DNA of 64,000 nucleotides from G965240365 sp965240365 (GTDB lineage Bacteria; Pseudomonadota; Gammaproteobacteria; Eutrophobiales; Eutrophobiaceae), in the NCBI GenBank assembly GCA_965240365.1, contig OZ251218.1, positions 2,666,001-2,730,000 on the forward strand, written 5' to 3'. Shown here piece by piece: positions 16,359-25,050 of the stretch (position 1 is its first letter; each line of letters begins with the position of its first letter). The position numbers and the translations under genes are program-made. The notes beneath the pieces are model-generated. The model saw nothing but the letters and a program-made list of their open reading frames with translations. It did no database searches and was not told the DNA's origin.

Positions 16359-17689
16359 GGCGATTCCCCCCGCGCCGTCTGTATCGGTGCGGCGCGCACG
16401 ATGGCCGCCACATCCACCAAAATCGTCCCGCCGTGGTCACGCCTGCTGTCAGCCTGGCGCAGCAGCGCTTTGACCGCGGGCTTGTTGGGAGCGCCGGTTT
16501 CCGCCGCCAGATGAAACGGCGCGGAATAAGTGCGATGATTGGCCGTAATGCGAAGCTCACCGGCCACGCCGCCGGGCATGCGGCCACTGTAAAAATTAAT
16601 CACCACAACCACCGCGCTTAAATCCAGCGGCCCGAAAAAAGAGATAGTTTCATAGCCGTTGAGCGTTTGCGGCGACCGGCGGAAATCCTTCCAGTAGCGC
16701 CCGTCGGCGGATTTAGTATTGCCGAAATACAGCGCCTCGCCCCCCGGACGCGGGGCCGCGTGCAGGTCGATATCGCAATGCTCGCACAGCCATGAAATGC
16801 CAATCTCCAGATTGTCCGCCCGGCGGATATCCCGTTCGGCCAGCGGGCGGCGGCTTAGGCGGCGCTCAAAGATCGATGGCGCCGCGGACGGCGGCGTGAG
16901 TTGCACCATCTCCACCTTGGCCGTGTCGCCGTGCGTTGCAAAGCCGTGTGCATTGCCCGCCGCGCCGTTCCTGATCCGCGCAAGAATACTGGTGGCGTCG
17001 CTGCCATACGACACCATCTCACCGCTCAGCGCCTCAACGTAAAGCGTCCAGAAACGCCGCGTGTAATAGCGCAGGCGATCCTGCTGAAAGGGATCATGAT
17101 GGATAATGTGAACGCGCGCACCGTCGAGCAGCTTCGGGTTGTCCGCCGCGCCGTAGGGCGTTTGCCCGCGCGAGGCGCTTAAATGCCCGTCGGCCGGGAA
17201 CGCCCCGTCCTTCATGGAAAAGGCCGGTTCCTGCGGATCATCGTAGCGCGCCGAACCGAAGACCAGCACATCCAGACCATCGCCGGACCTGAAGTGCTCA
17301 CCGGCAAAGCGGAGCAGTTGCGGCAACTTCACCGCGCCCCGAACAGACGGATGCCCCGGCGTGCCGACAGCCTGCGCATTGGCCTTAAATTGCAGCAACG
17401 CGCCCACGGTCTGCCGATTCAGCGCCATGCGGGCCTTGGGATGGCGGTATTTGAGATCACTCGGCACGGTGAAGACGCCGAGCGTTTGCAGCGCGTAGCC
17501 GTCAATGAACACGGCGGTGTCACCGGCTTCAAGGTTGGCGGCCAGATTCAGGGCGGTTCTGATTTGTGTGGCCAGAACCTCCGGCGTTTCATAGGGCGAA
17601 AAGGCAATCACCCGTTCCCTTGCCGCCGCCGGGTGAGCGGCGGCCAGCAGAGAGAAGATCAAGACCATTACAGATATTAGCGTTTTCAT
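16355..17689 (-). CDS. secreted protein of the conjugation operon, unknown function
   Basis: 444 residues with a signal peptide (MKTLISVMVLIFSLLAAAHP, cleavage after AAA-R). The following domain (TAVFIDGYALQTLGVFTVPS; LDVLVFGSARYDDP; VHIIHHDPFQQDRLRYYTRR) alternates strands and helices, somewhat like a von Willebrand A fold. The C-terminal third has IGISWLCEHCDIDLHAA with two cysteines and a probable beta sandwich. I do not recognise the family. GAGG lies 7 bases upstream of the ATG. Confidence 0.65.
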   Translation of the reverse strand: MKTLISVMVLIFSLLAAAHPAAARERVIAFSPYETPEVLATQIRTALNLAANLEAGDTAVFIDGYALQTLGVFTVPSDLKYRHPKARMALNRQTVGALLQFKANAQAVGTPGHPSVRGAVKLPQLLRFAGEHFRSGDGLDVLVFGSARYDDPQEPAFSMKDGAFPADGHLSASRGQTPYGAADNPKLLDGARVHIIHHDPFQQDRLRYYTRRFWTLYVEALSGEMVSYGSDATSILARIRNGAAGNAHGFATHGDTAKVEMVQLTPPSAAPSIFERRLSRRPLAERDIRRADNLEIGISWLCEHCDIDLHAAPRPGGEALYFGNTKSADGRYWKDFRRSPQTLNGYETISFFGPLDLSAVVVVINFYSGRMPGGVAGELRITANHRTYSAPFHLAAETGAPNKPAVKALLRQADSRRDHGGTILVDVAAIVRAAPIQTARGESP

Positions 17690-17731
17690 AGCGTTACCTC
17701 GCTTATGGTTTATCGGATTAAATACATGCGC

Positions 17732-18661
17732 CTACATATAGCGGCGCAGCGCTGCCAGCCGGATGCAGCGCTTGTTGATATAAAGATCACGTTGTGCTTC
17801 CAGTCTGGCGACCTTGCCCCGGCAGATGCCATAGGCGTCGCTGAGTTCTTTCACCAAACCCCGCTGCGCCTTGACAGTCCTTGTCAGCGCGATGTATTGC
17901 GGGTTATCATCAAGCATGTCCGGCTGATATCGACGATAGATACCGGAAGCCGCGATCCACAACGAGCTTCCCGTCAGAAGCTCCACCAGTAACTGCGTCA
18001 ACACCAGCGAAGAACCCCCATGCGAACCCGACAGCAGAACGTCGAATTCGATCTGGACTGCAACCCCAGGATAAGCCTGTGCGAACAGATAAGCCCACAC
18101 GCCCAGCGCGCCGCCATTTATCAAAAAGACACTCAACTCATAGCGCCTGCGGCTGCTATTGGTTGGTAAATAATCCGAGGCAAACTTTAAGGCGAGCGAC
18201 CCAAGCGGCAAGAGCATCGCCAGACCCCACGCCAAAAAGGGAGATTCAATAAAAATCGGAGAAAACGAAGTGCGCATCGCAAAATTCAGATTTAATGCGC
18301 CCATGCCCACGGCGGCGATACCGCCAAAAATGGCCACCCAAAACTGCCAGAAATCATAATGCTTCCACCGTTCCGGCTCCGCGTCTTCTGACGTTTCAGG
18401 TTTTCTGGAAGGAACAAGCTGATCCGTGTTGCGCAGGCGCTTTTCCAGCTTGCTCAAATCATCGTTACCCGACGTGAACCTTGCCTCCGTGTGCGCAAAG
18501 GCTTGCTTTGCGGCAATGAGATCGGCGCCGAATTCAACATCGCATTCGCGTGCAGCATGCGCTTTCATCAAAGCCATTGCCTGTTTTTCGTTTGGCAATA
18601 AAGCCAGTTCGTGCAAGATGTAATCGTTCGGCTTTCTGCCGTCTTTGGAATTTGCGCTCAT
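17732..18661 (-). CDS. polytopic membrane protein of the conjugation operon
   Basis: 309 residues. An acidic, helical N-terminal cytoplasmic region (about 1-100) is followed by three or four membrane segments (WQFWVAIFGGIAAVGMGAL, FLAWGLAMLLPLGSLAL, LSVFLINGGALGVWAYLF, VLTQLLVELLTGSSLWIA). A helical C-terminal tail resembles a coiled coil (KAQRGLVKELSDAYGICRGK). No family is recognised. GGAGAGG precedes the start, and it begins 3 bases after the stop of the gene upstream. Confidence 0.65.
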   Translation of the reverse strand: MSANSKDGRKPNDYILHELALLPNEKQAMALMKAHAARECDVEFGADLIAAKQAFAHTEARFTSGNDDLSKLEKRLRNTDQLVPSRKPETSEDAEPERWKHYDFWQFWVAIFGGIAAVGMGALNLNFAMRTSFSPIFIESPFLAWGLAMLLPLGSLALKFASDYLPTNSSRRRYELSVFLINGGALGVWAYLFAQAYPGVAVQIEFDVLLSGSHGGSSLVLTQLLVELLTGSSLWIAASGIYRRYQPDMLDDNPQYIALTRTVKAQRGLVKELSDAYGICRGKVARLEAQRDLYINKRCIRLAALRRYM

Positions 18662-18664
18662 GGT

Positions 18665-19021
18665 TCAGTCCTCTCCGGCGTAACCGTGCATCGGCTTGTG
18701 AGATGCCGTGATGTCTTCAGCGTAAGCGAGCAGCGTTTCTTCCCAATCCCCGGTTCGATGAGTGTCAACTATGAAGTCGCCAGGAGCTTCTTCTAAAACC
18801 AAAAACTGAATATCATCATCAGAATCAACTTCGATAGTCGTATCCCCAAAGTTCCCGTAGACTCTCAAGGTGGTATGCGCGTCGAGAATCACGATTTGGG
18901 AAGATAGGAGGCCTGACTCGGCTTCACCGTCCGTTTCAATAATGGCAACAGCGGCTTTGATTAAGGCGTTTACCGCTCCACGAGAAGCGGAACTGGATTG
19001 GCGTGTATGAGGGTGCAGCAT
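18665..19021 (-). CDS. hypothetical protein, first gene of the operon
   Basis: 118 residues from ATG 19021, chosen for its ribosome site (AGAGGAAAG). It is acidic, with a core rich in beta strands (QIVILDAHTTLRVYGNFGDT, then DDIQFLVLEEAPGDFIVDTH). No recognised domain. It is divergent from the ankyrin-protein operon and could be a small regulator or immunity-like factor; there is no direct evidence. Confidence 0.55.
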   Translation of the reverse strand: MLHPHTRQSSSASRGAVNALIKAAVAIIETDGEAESGLLSSQIVILDAHTTLRVYGNFGDTTIEVDSDDDIQFLVLEEAPGDFIVDTHRTGDWEETLLAYAEDITASHKPMHGYAGED

Positions 19022-19218
19022 TGTTCTTTCCTCTATGTTGGACAATGCTGTCTTATTATCGCCATCGAAAATCAGATAGAAACAGGAAAAAATCTGATTG
19101 AAGTAGAAAAAAATCTTATTTCATCAGAATCTATCCGATTCATGAAAAAAGACAGCGTTTGCCAGCCCCGGTCAGGCGGCGATGACTGCGCGATCAATCA
19201 TGCGGCAATAATTTTATA

Positions 19219-19246
19219 TTGACATAAGGAATATTGATATGATATT
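19219..19246 (+). promoter_or_regulatory. probable promoter for the ankyrin STAND operon
   Basis: TTGACA at 19219-19224, a 16-base spacer, then GATATT at 19241-19246, in a strongly AT-rich leader. The region just upstream (19065-19145) repeats AATC(A/T)GAT-like words several times, which may be operator sites for a regulator shared with the divergent operon. Confidence 0.5.
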
Positions 19247-19274
19247 TATATTCCCAAAAGTTATATGAGGAACA

Positions 19275-19619
19275 ATGTCCCTATCAGAAGTAGACTTGGA
19301 ATACGACACCGGCACCCACCCGCCAGACGTGCCGGCAAAATGGCTGACAGCGGTAGCCAACCGCACATTCTTTCTTTGCTACGACCTTGCACGCACCAAG
19401 TACGATGATGAATACGGTGAATACGGTGCCTTTGAAAAGCTCCCGCCCGAGCAGCAAGGCGCTCTATGCGCTAAAGCGATGGATGAATTAGTGCGTGAAG
19501 GCTATACTGCGGTCTATAGCAAGGAAATCCTTGATGGAACTATTAAGATGCAACTACGTTACGATGCATGCGACAAATTGCGGCACTTCTGGTCCTATGA
19601 TGGGCCTGAGCAGCGTTGA
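19275..19619 (+). CDS. hypothetical protein upstream of the ankyrin STAND gene
   Basis: 114 residues, rich in aromatic and acidic residues (TFFLCYDLARTKYDDEYGEY; HFWSYDGPEQR). No known domain. GAGGA is 5 bases upstream of the ATG. It lies 70 bases before the large STAND gene on the same strand and is probably part of the same unit. Confidence 0.65.
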   Translation: MSLSEVDLEYDTGTHPPDVPAKWLTAVANRTFFLCYDLARTKYDDEYGEYGAFEKLPPEQQGALCAKAMDELVREGYTAVYSKEILDGTIKMQLRYDACDKLRHFWSYDGPEQR

Positions 19620-19689
19620 CGCCTCTTTGATCTTGCAATCCGTTCAGTAACCAACTGATTCCCGTTTCTTTAAATAAGCCGCCGCCCGC

Positions 19690-22600
19690 GTGAAATTGAA
19701 TCTGGCAGTTTCTGAAAAATTTATCGGCTATTACGAAAAAGTAATAGTTGCGGCATCTTCTGATGGGAGGGATGACGCAGAACTCAAATTCTCCCGATTT
19801 AAACCGGGTAAGACAGGGCGGAAAGCATTTGGAGATTGCTGGGTTGCATTTTTTTTGTGTGATTTTTTGCGTGACAAGAAAGATCAGGCAAATGGCGCTG
19901 ATGAGATTAAGAAGATCAAAGCGGTTGTAGAAGACGATGGCTTGTACAAATGGGAACAGCTTAAAGCATATATTACCTCGAATTTACACGGGTTCACTAC
20001 AAAAAAAGCGGACTGTATTTTTGTTAGGCTGTCCGCGACACTGGCGCAAGACCCAGACGAGACTTTCCTTGAATTTCTGAAATTCTGCAAAGGAAAACCG
20101 CTGGCCTGCTTTTACGAATTGCCAGAATCAGCAGAAAAATTGGCGCATAGGGCGGGCGAGTCGTTAACTATGCAAGAAATATCTCTGCATAAAAACCTGC
20201 AAAAGAAAGCAATAGAAACCTTAAACCAACTTATTTCCAATCTTGATAACCACATAAAATCAAAGTCAAACGAGAATAAAAAAGAAGCGTCAGCAACTCA
20301 GGCCGCTTCACCTCGGCAATCTGATCGCCTGTTGCGCTTAATCACAAAAGATAAAATCTGGCATGAAGACCACGAATCATTATCTCTCAGCCCCTACAAT
20401 CATCATGGCAAGCTGCATGGCCGGGACAATGAAATTGGAGCGCTGAATGCCTTTCTTGGCGACCCTTCGCCGTTTGAGTTTCTCTTTATCATTGGCCCGT
20501 CCGGCGCTGGCAAGACACGGCTCGTTACCGAGTGGTTTCGAAAACATGCCACGATTGATAACTGGCAAGCCGGGTTTGTAGAAGATGACAGCCTGTCAGA
20601 GTCCTGGCGCGCATGGAACGCCGAGCCTGTTCAGGTCGATACGCTTATCATTGTTGATTACATCTATCGCTTCCGTGATGTGATAACGCATATTGTCAAC
20701 AAAGGCAATCATCATGCGCAGGCGCATGCGACAACAGACCGGCCCTTGAGCGAACCGTCGCCGTCCACGGACGCGCCGATTGTTCCAAAGCTCAGGTTGA
20801 TTGTTCTGGATCATGTGTTTCCCGACAAGGCGACATTCGATGATCTGGACGCTCACAAAATTGAAGCGATGGGCGAAACACAAGCCAATGTGGTCAACAA
20901 TCTGAGCGCCATGCAAAAGAAATATCCCCCGATGGTGCTTCAACAATCAAAGAAGATGCTTAAGGCCATTATCGCGGAATCCTACGGCAACCTCGATGAT
21001 GAAGACAGCGTTGAATGGGCGTATCAAACGCTACAGCGCATTGATGGCGAGGTAGAAGCGAGCGTTGATACAGACCATGCGGATACCCCTGCCAAAGACA
21101 GCCCTGAAGCCACCATCCGCTATGCCAGTCAGCCATTGTTCGCAAAACTCATCGGCGAGGCGCTCAAAAAACACCCGCCGGGAGAGTCGATTAAGAACGA
21201 AAAGCTTGCACCGTGGAGTCGCCGCGACTTGGTTGCCAGGTATTTTTTTAACAATAGAAACCGGCTGCCGTGGTACTTTGACGATAAGTACGGCCAATGG
21301 ATTGGCGCGGCCATTGCCGCCGCTACGGTGATTCAGGGCTTGCGGTTTGATGATCTATTCCAGTGTCTCAATGACATTGGCGTGAAGCTGGAGAGAAAAG
21401 ACAGAGATCACCTGAAATCAACCTGCAACAATATCGTTTCGTCAAGAGACTCAGAGGAGTTGAAAAGATACGAACCTGACATACTGGGCGAGAACTTTGT
21501 TTTTACATTTCTTGATAACTTTCGGTATTTTGCCCCTTGTGAAAACAGCGAGCCAAAAAATGATGTCCGTAAGTTTTTTTTCAGGCTTTTACTTTTCACC
21601 GATGTGAACCAGAAACCATTTCCGACCCCGAATGAACGTTTCATTGAATTTATCAAGCGCGCTATGCGCAACCTCCTGCTGGATGATCAAAGCGTCCATA
21701 GTGTAGGTGATGGATGGAAAGCACTGGCGGGGCTTTTGCAACCCGGTCAATATAAATCTGAAGATATGTACTTTTCGTCCATACTGGCCAGCGTTAATAC
21801 GATTTCCGATATTGGAAACAGCAGCGCTCATGGGAGTAGAGCATTACAGGCTTTATTCGGGGAAAATCTGGGAATTGAGCAGGCATCCTACCTCGCTAAC
21901 ACCTTTGATAAATCAAGTCGAGATAAGAATCATGCAAGAAAATTAGATTCTGTATGGGGCTTATGTTTGTCCGCATTAACGCGGTATGTCGATTGGCTTT
22001 TAGAGAATGGAAACCTGTCGAAGGAAATTGAAGAGATATTCGAAAATAGCGCTGAAGTTTATGAACAAACCGCAAAGTTTGGTGGAAAGCGGATTTTTAT
22101 ACCATGTTTATACGATGCGAGGAACGTCCTGAAGTGGTTGATTGAAAACTATCGAGAAATCGACATCAATTACCAAAGTGACAAGAAATGGTCACCTTTG
22201 CATTGTGCTTGTTTCTCTGGCAGTACAAAGGTGGCGCTATGGCTGGTTGATAAAGACGCCAATCTTGAAGCGCAGACCAAGGAGGATAAGTGGACGGCAT
22301 TGATGTTTGCCTGCCGTTCCGGATCGGAAAAGGTGGCACTACGGCTGGTTGCCAAAGACGCCAATCTTGAGGCGCAGAACAAGGATAAGTGGACGGCATT
22401 GATGGTCGCTTGTAGGGAAGGCTTGGAAAAGGTGGCGCTACGGCTGGTTGCTAAAAACGCCAATCTTGAAGCGCAGACCAAGGAGGATAAGTGGACGGCA
22501 TTGATGTTCGCTTGTGAGAGCGGCTTGGAAAAGGTAGCGCTAGGGCTGGTTGCCAAAGACACCAATCTTGAGGCGCAGACCAAGGATAAGTGGACGGCAT

Positions 22601-23598
22601 TGATGGTCGCTTGTAGGGAAGGCTTGGAACAGGTGGCGCTACGGCTGGTTGCTAAAAACGCCAATCTTGAAGCGCAGACCAAGGAGGATAAGTGGACGGC
22701 ATTGATGGTTGCCTGCCGTTACGGCTTGGAAAAGGTGGCGCTGCGGCTGGTTGCCAAAGACGCCAATCTTGAGGCGCAGGAGAGGGAAAAGTGGACGGCA
22801 TTGATGTTTGCATGCCGTTACGGCTTGGAAAAGGTGGCGCTACGGCTGGTTGCCAAAGACGCTAATCTTGAGGCGCAGGACAAGGATAAGTGGACGGCAT
22901 TGATGTTCGCCTGTCGTTATGGCTTGGAAAAGGTAGCGCTAGGGCTGGTTGCCAAAGACGCTAATCTTGAGGCGCAGGACAAGGATAAGTGGACGGCATT
23001 GATGTTCGCTTGTGGGAATGGCTTGGAAAAGGTGGCGCTAGGGCTGGTTGCCAAAGACGCCAATCTTGGGGCGCAGGACAAGGATAAGTGGACGGCATTG
23101 ATGTTCGCTTGTGAGAGCGGCTTGGAAAAGGTAGCGCTAGGGCTGGTTGCCAAAGACGCCAATCTTGAGGCGCAGGACAAGGATAAGTGGACGGCATTGA
23201 TGTTCGCTTGTGAGAGCGGCTTGGAAAAGGTAGCGCTAGGGCTGGTTGCCAAAGACGCCAATCTTGAGGCGCAGAACAAGGATAAGGAGACGGCATTGAT
23301 GTTTGCTTGTGAGAGCGGCTTGGAAAAGGTGGCGCTAGAGCTGATTGCCAAAGACGCCAATCTCGAAGCCGTTGACCCGGAGGGAAGGACAGCGCTCATG
23401 TGGGCTGCTCTCCGCTGTTCCAGCCGCGTCGTGGGCGCGTTGCTAGATAAGCAGGTAAGCACTGACGGGATATGGCAAGGCAGAAAATTCCGCGCTACCG
23501 CGCTTGGTCTGGCAAGAGTACGCGGAGACAAAGAAATTATTCGATTGCTTGAAAAGAAAGGCGCACTCGAAATCCCGCCTTACACGCCACCCGCATAA
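19690..23598 (+). CDS. STAND-like P-loop NTPase with C-terminal ankyrin repeats
   Basis: 1302 residues. Residues 1-200 form an unrecognised N-terminal domain. The P-loop FLFIIGPSGAGKTRLVTEWF is at about 263-282. Walker B candidates are VDTLIIVDYIYRF (about 315) and LRLIVLDHVF (about 373). A helical mid-region (PWSRRDLVARYFFNNRNRLP and on) resembles the winged-helix/helical part of STAND proteins. From about 830 to the end there are 14 ankyrin repeats of 33 residues. The layout of effector or sensor, NTPase and repeat receptor matches signalling ATPases, including anti-phage ones, but I cannot assign it to a named system. Start is GTG 19690 without a good ribosome site. Base composition is more AT-rich than the flanking housekeeping genes. 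Confidence 0.85.
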   Translation: MKLNLAVSEKFIGYYEKVIVAASSDGRDDAELKFSRFKPGKTGRKAFGDCWVAFFLCDFLRDKKDQANGADEIKKIKAVVEDDGLYKWEQLKAYITSNLHGFTTKKADCIFVRLSATLAQDPDETFLEFLKFCKGKPLACFYELPESAEKLAHRAGESLTMQEISLHKNLQKKAIETLNQLISNLDNHIKSKSNENKKEASATQAASPRQSDRLLRLITKDKIWHEDHESLSLSPYNHHGKLHGRDNEIGALNAFLGDPSPFEFLFIIGPSGAGKTRLVTEWFRKHATIDNWQAGFVEDDSLSESWRAWNAEPVQVDTLIIVDYIYRFRDVITHIVNKGNHHAQAHATTDRPLSEPSPSTDAPIVPKLRLIVLDHVFPDKATFDDLDAHKIEAMGETQANVVNNLSAMQKKYPPMVLQQSKKMLKAIIAESYGNLDDEDSVEWAYQTLQRIDGEVEASVDTDHADTPAKDSPEATIRYASQPLFAKLIGEALKKHPPGESIKNEKLAPWSRRDLVARYFFNNRNRLPWYFDDKYGQWIGAAIAAATVIQGLRFDDLFQCLNDIGVKLERKDRDHLKSTCNNIVSSRDSEELKRYEPDILGENFVFTFLDNFRYFAPCENSEPKNDVRKFFFRLLLFTDVNQKPFPTPNERFIEFIKRAMRNLLLDDQSVHSVGDGWKALAGLLQPGQYKSEDMYFSSILASVNTISDIGNSSAHGSRALQALFGENLGIEQASYLANTFDKSSRDKNHARKLDSVWGLCLSALTRYVDWLLENGNLSKEIEEIFENSAEVYEQTAKFGGKRIFIPCLYDARNVLKWLIENYREIDINYQSDKKWSPLHCACFSGSTKVALWLVDKDANLEAQTKEDKWTALMFACRSGSEKVALRLVAKDANLEAQNKDKWTALMVACREGLEKVALRLVAKNANLEAQTKEDKWTALMFACESGLEKVALGLVAKDTNLEAQTKDKWTALMVACREGLEQVALRLVAKNANLEAQTKEDKWTALMVACRYGLEKVALRLVAKDANLEAQEREKWTALMFACRYGLEKVALRLVAKDANLEAQDKDKWTALMFACRYGLEKVALGLVAKDANLEAQDKDKWTALMFACGNGLEKVALGLVAKDANLGAQDKDKWTALMFACESGLEKVALGLVAKDANLEAQDKDKWTALMFACESGLEKVALGLVAKDANLEAQNKDKETALMFACESGLEKVALELIAKDANLEAVDPEGRTALMWAALRCSSRVVGALLDKQVSTDGIWQGRKFRATALGLARVRGDKEIIRLLEKKGALEIPPYTPPA
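22180..23390 (+). repeat. 99-bp tandem DNA repeats coding for ankyrin units
   Basis: Eleven to twelve near-identical 99-base units (start marker GTGGACGGCATTGATG) inside the preceding gene. Neighbouring copies differ by only a few bases, pointing to recent expansion by slippage or unequal recombination. The number of repeats is likely to vary between strains. Outer repeats are more diverged. Confidence 0.9.
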
Positions 23599-24216
23599 AC
23601 CTCTCTGGAACGTTAACCCCTTACCGGAACCGGCAGGGTTTGTTTCCGTCCTACAGGCTTCGCCTGTTTTCCGCAAGCTGTCCTTGTATTACCACCTGCG
23701 GCGGCACTCCAAAGGGCTTGGCAAGGAAAACCCCTTCGGTTTTCCGTTGCATCCTATCCCGCTTTGGCGCGGCGCAGGCATTGAGCCTGTGCCGCGCCAG
23801 CGAACCGTATCGCCGGTTCATCACTCGCAGGGGCCTGGAGATATGCCTCTCCACCCTGCACCCGCACCATGCATGAGCAAGCGCCTGCTCAACCAGCGCC
23901 AACCCTTATGCCGGGTTCGATACGGCGTAAACCGAATCCGCGGTTTAATCGCGGGTACTGCAAGGCAAAGTGACACGCCTGAGGTTCGCAGTCGTGATTC
24001 GTTCCATCCCGTTACGGCGCGTCCGGCGCGGGCGCGGCGCTATGCCGCTCAGCGGGCGGCGTAAGCGGCACGCGCTCAGGCTGGGCTATTTCGTGCCCAG
24101 CCTGTATTAAGACCTTTTTAACCTCTTTTGCGTAGTATTGTAAGCACTATGAAAACGAGACAATACAGGGCTGGCGGGACACAGGGGCGCGGTGCGTGCA
24201 AACAGAATATGACGAT
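23599..24216. other. structured non-coding stretch with two terminator-like hairpins
   Basis: No credible gene. ACAGGC-TTC-GCCTGT followed by TTT (23653-23670) could terminate the ankyrin gene. A perfect 10-bp stem, CAGGCTGGGC/GCCCAGCCTG, at 24077-24104 is followed by a T-rich run at 24115-24119. The GC-rich middle (23870-24060) has many short inverted repeats and may be a non-coding RNA, but I recognise no family. Confidence 0.45.
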
Positions 24217-24291
24217 GGCCGGGTTTAACTTTGTTAAACCCGGCCGCCGGTTATCGTTAGATAACCGGGGCGCCGCCATGAAAGGCGGCGC
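24217..24291 (+). promoter_or_regulatory. three consecutive perfect hairpins before a gene
   Basis: Three back-to-back inverted repeats: a 13-bp stem GGCCGGGTTTAAC with a 3-base loop (24217-24245), a 9-bp stem CCGGTTATC with a 4-base loop (24247-24268), and an 8-bp stem GCGCCGCC with loop ATGAAA (24270-24291). The last loop holds the ATG of a five-codon reading frame. They end 3 bases before the next gene's ATG. As RNA they would fold into three stems directly upstream of the ribosome entry region. Confidence 0.8.
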
Positions 24292-24295
24292 GTAA
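24278..24295 (+). CDS. five-codon mini-ORF (MKGGA) overlapping the next start
   Basis: ATG AAA GGC GGC GCG TAA; the final base of TAA is the A of the next gene's ATG (TAATG). The start codon sits in the loop of the third hairpin. It could serve as a leader for termination-reinitiation control of the 24295 gene. It may be fortuitous, since there is no strong ribosome site. Confidence 0.35.
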   Translation: MKGGA

Positions 24296-25050
24296 TGGGC
24301 TTTCCACCGCTATATCATCACTTTGTCGCCGCCGTTTACGGCAAAGAGCAGGACGCGGTTTTTGACCAGCAGATGCAGGCCGCGTCGGCAGGCATGGGGA
24401 CGCTGGATGAAAGCCAGTTATCAGGGCTATTGGCGTTGACGCTGGCGCGGATTAAATCCCAAAATAAGGCAGAGACCAGGCACAAACAGTCCGTCCGTGA
24501 AATTCTGCACTACGTGTTGCTTGAATATATCGACAATCTCAATCGTGATATTTCAAAGCTGGAAGCCGGGTTTGAAGCGCAGTTCGGCGATGCCTGGCGC
24601 GAAGAAATCGCCCTGCGGGTGTTTGGCCCGGATGCGGTGCCCGCACAACGCCCCGGCGAGCGTATCAAAGACTACCGCACGCGCCTTGAACGCGCGCTAA
24701 GGGAAGAAATGCTGAATCCTGACGGCAGCATCAAGGATCAGTACAAAGACGATCCCGAACTGGAAAAATACGCTGAATGGGCGCAGAAAATCTATAACCG
24801 GGAGGTTGCCAGAGCCATTGCCAATGATCTTAAGAACCCAGCCAGCACCCATGCGCAGACGCATCAGCTTTTGCAGGGGCTGGAAGAAGCGCAAAATGCT
24901 GAGCAAAACACCTATGCCGCTCGTGAGCTTCTAGGGAATGAAGAACATAGGAACGCAATTTTGACTATTGATGATAATGCCGATGATCGCGTAGGCTTGC
25001 AAAATCAATCAGACTTTACTCTCGATTTCTTGAAATTTCCCGGTCAGTAA
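24295..25050 (+). CDS. hypothetical cytoplasmic helical protein
   Basis: 251 residues, mostly charged helices (ILHYVLLEYIDNLNRDISKL; PGERIKDYRTRLERALREEM). No membrane segment, signal peptide or known domain. Upstream is the triple-hairpin leader with TAATG coupling. Its 3' end overlaps by 35 bases the convergent phase-variable gene, so transcription of one may interfere with the other. Confidence 0.65.
   Translation: MGFPPLYHHFVAAVYGKEQDAVFDQQMQAASAGMGTLDESQLSGLLALTLARIKSQNKAETRHKQSVREILHYVLLEYIDNLNRDISKLEAGFEAQFGDAWREEIALRVFGPDAVPAQRPGERIKDYRTRLERALREEMLNPDGSIKDQYKDDPELEKYAEWAQKIYNREVARAIANDLKNPASTHAQTHQLLQGLEEAQNAEQNTYAARELLGNEEHRNAILTIDDNADDRVGLQNQSDFTLDFLKFPGQ

Noticed and set aside
22180..23390. 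CRISPR array
   Set aside because: The 99-bp units are contiguous coding repeats without unique spacers, and no cas genes are present.
23504..24064. A 186-codon plus-strand frame after the ankyrin gene
   Set aside because: Its first part is out of frame inside the ankyrin gene, and the rest is Arg/Pro/His-rich without domain or ribosome site, typical of GC-rich non-coding DNA.
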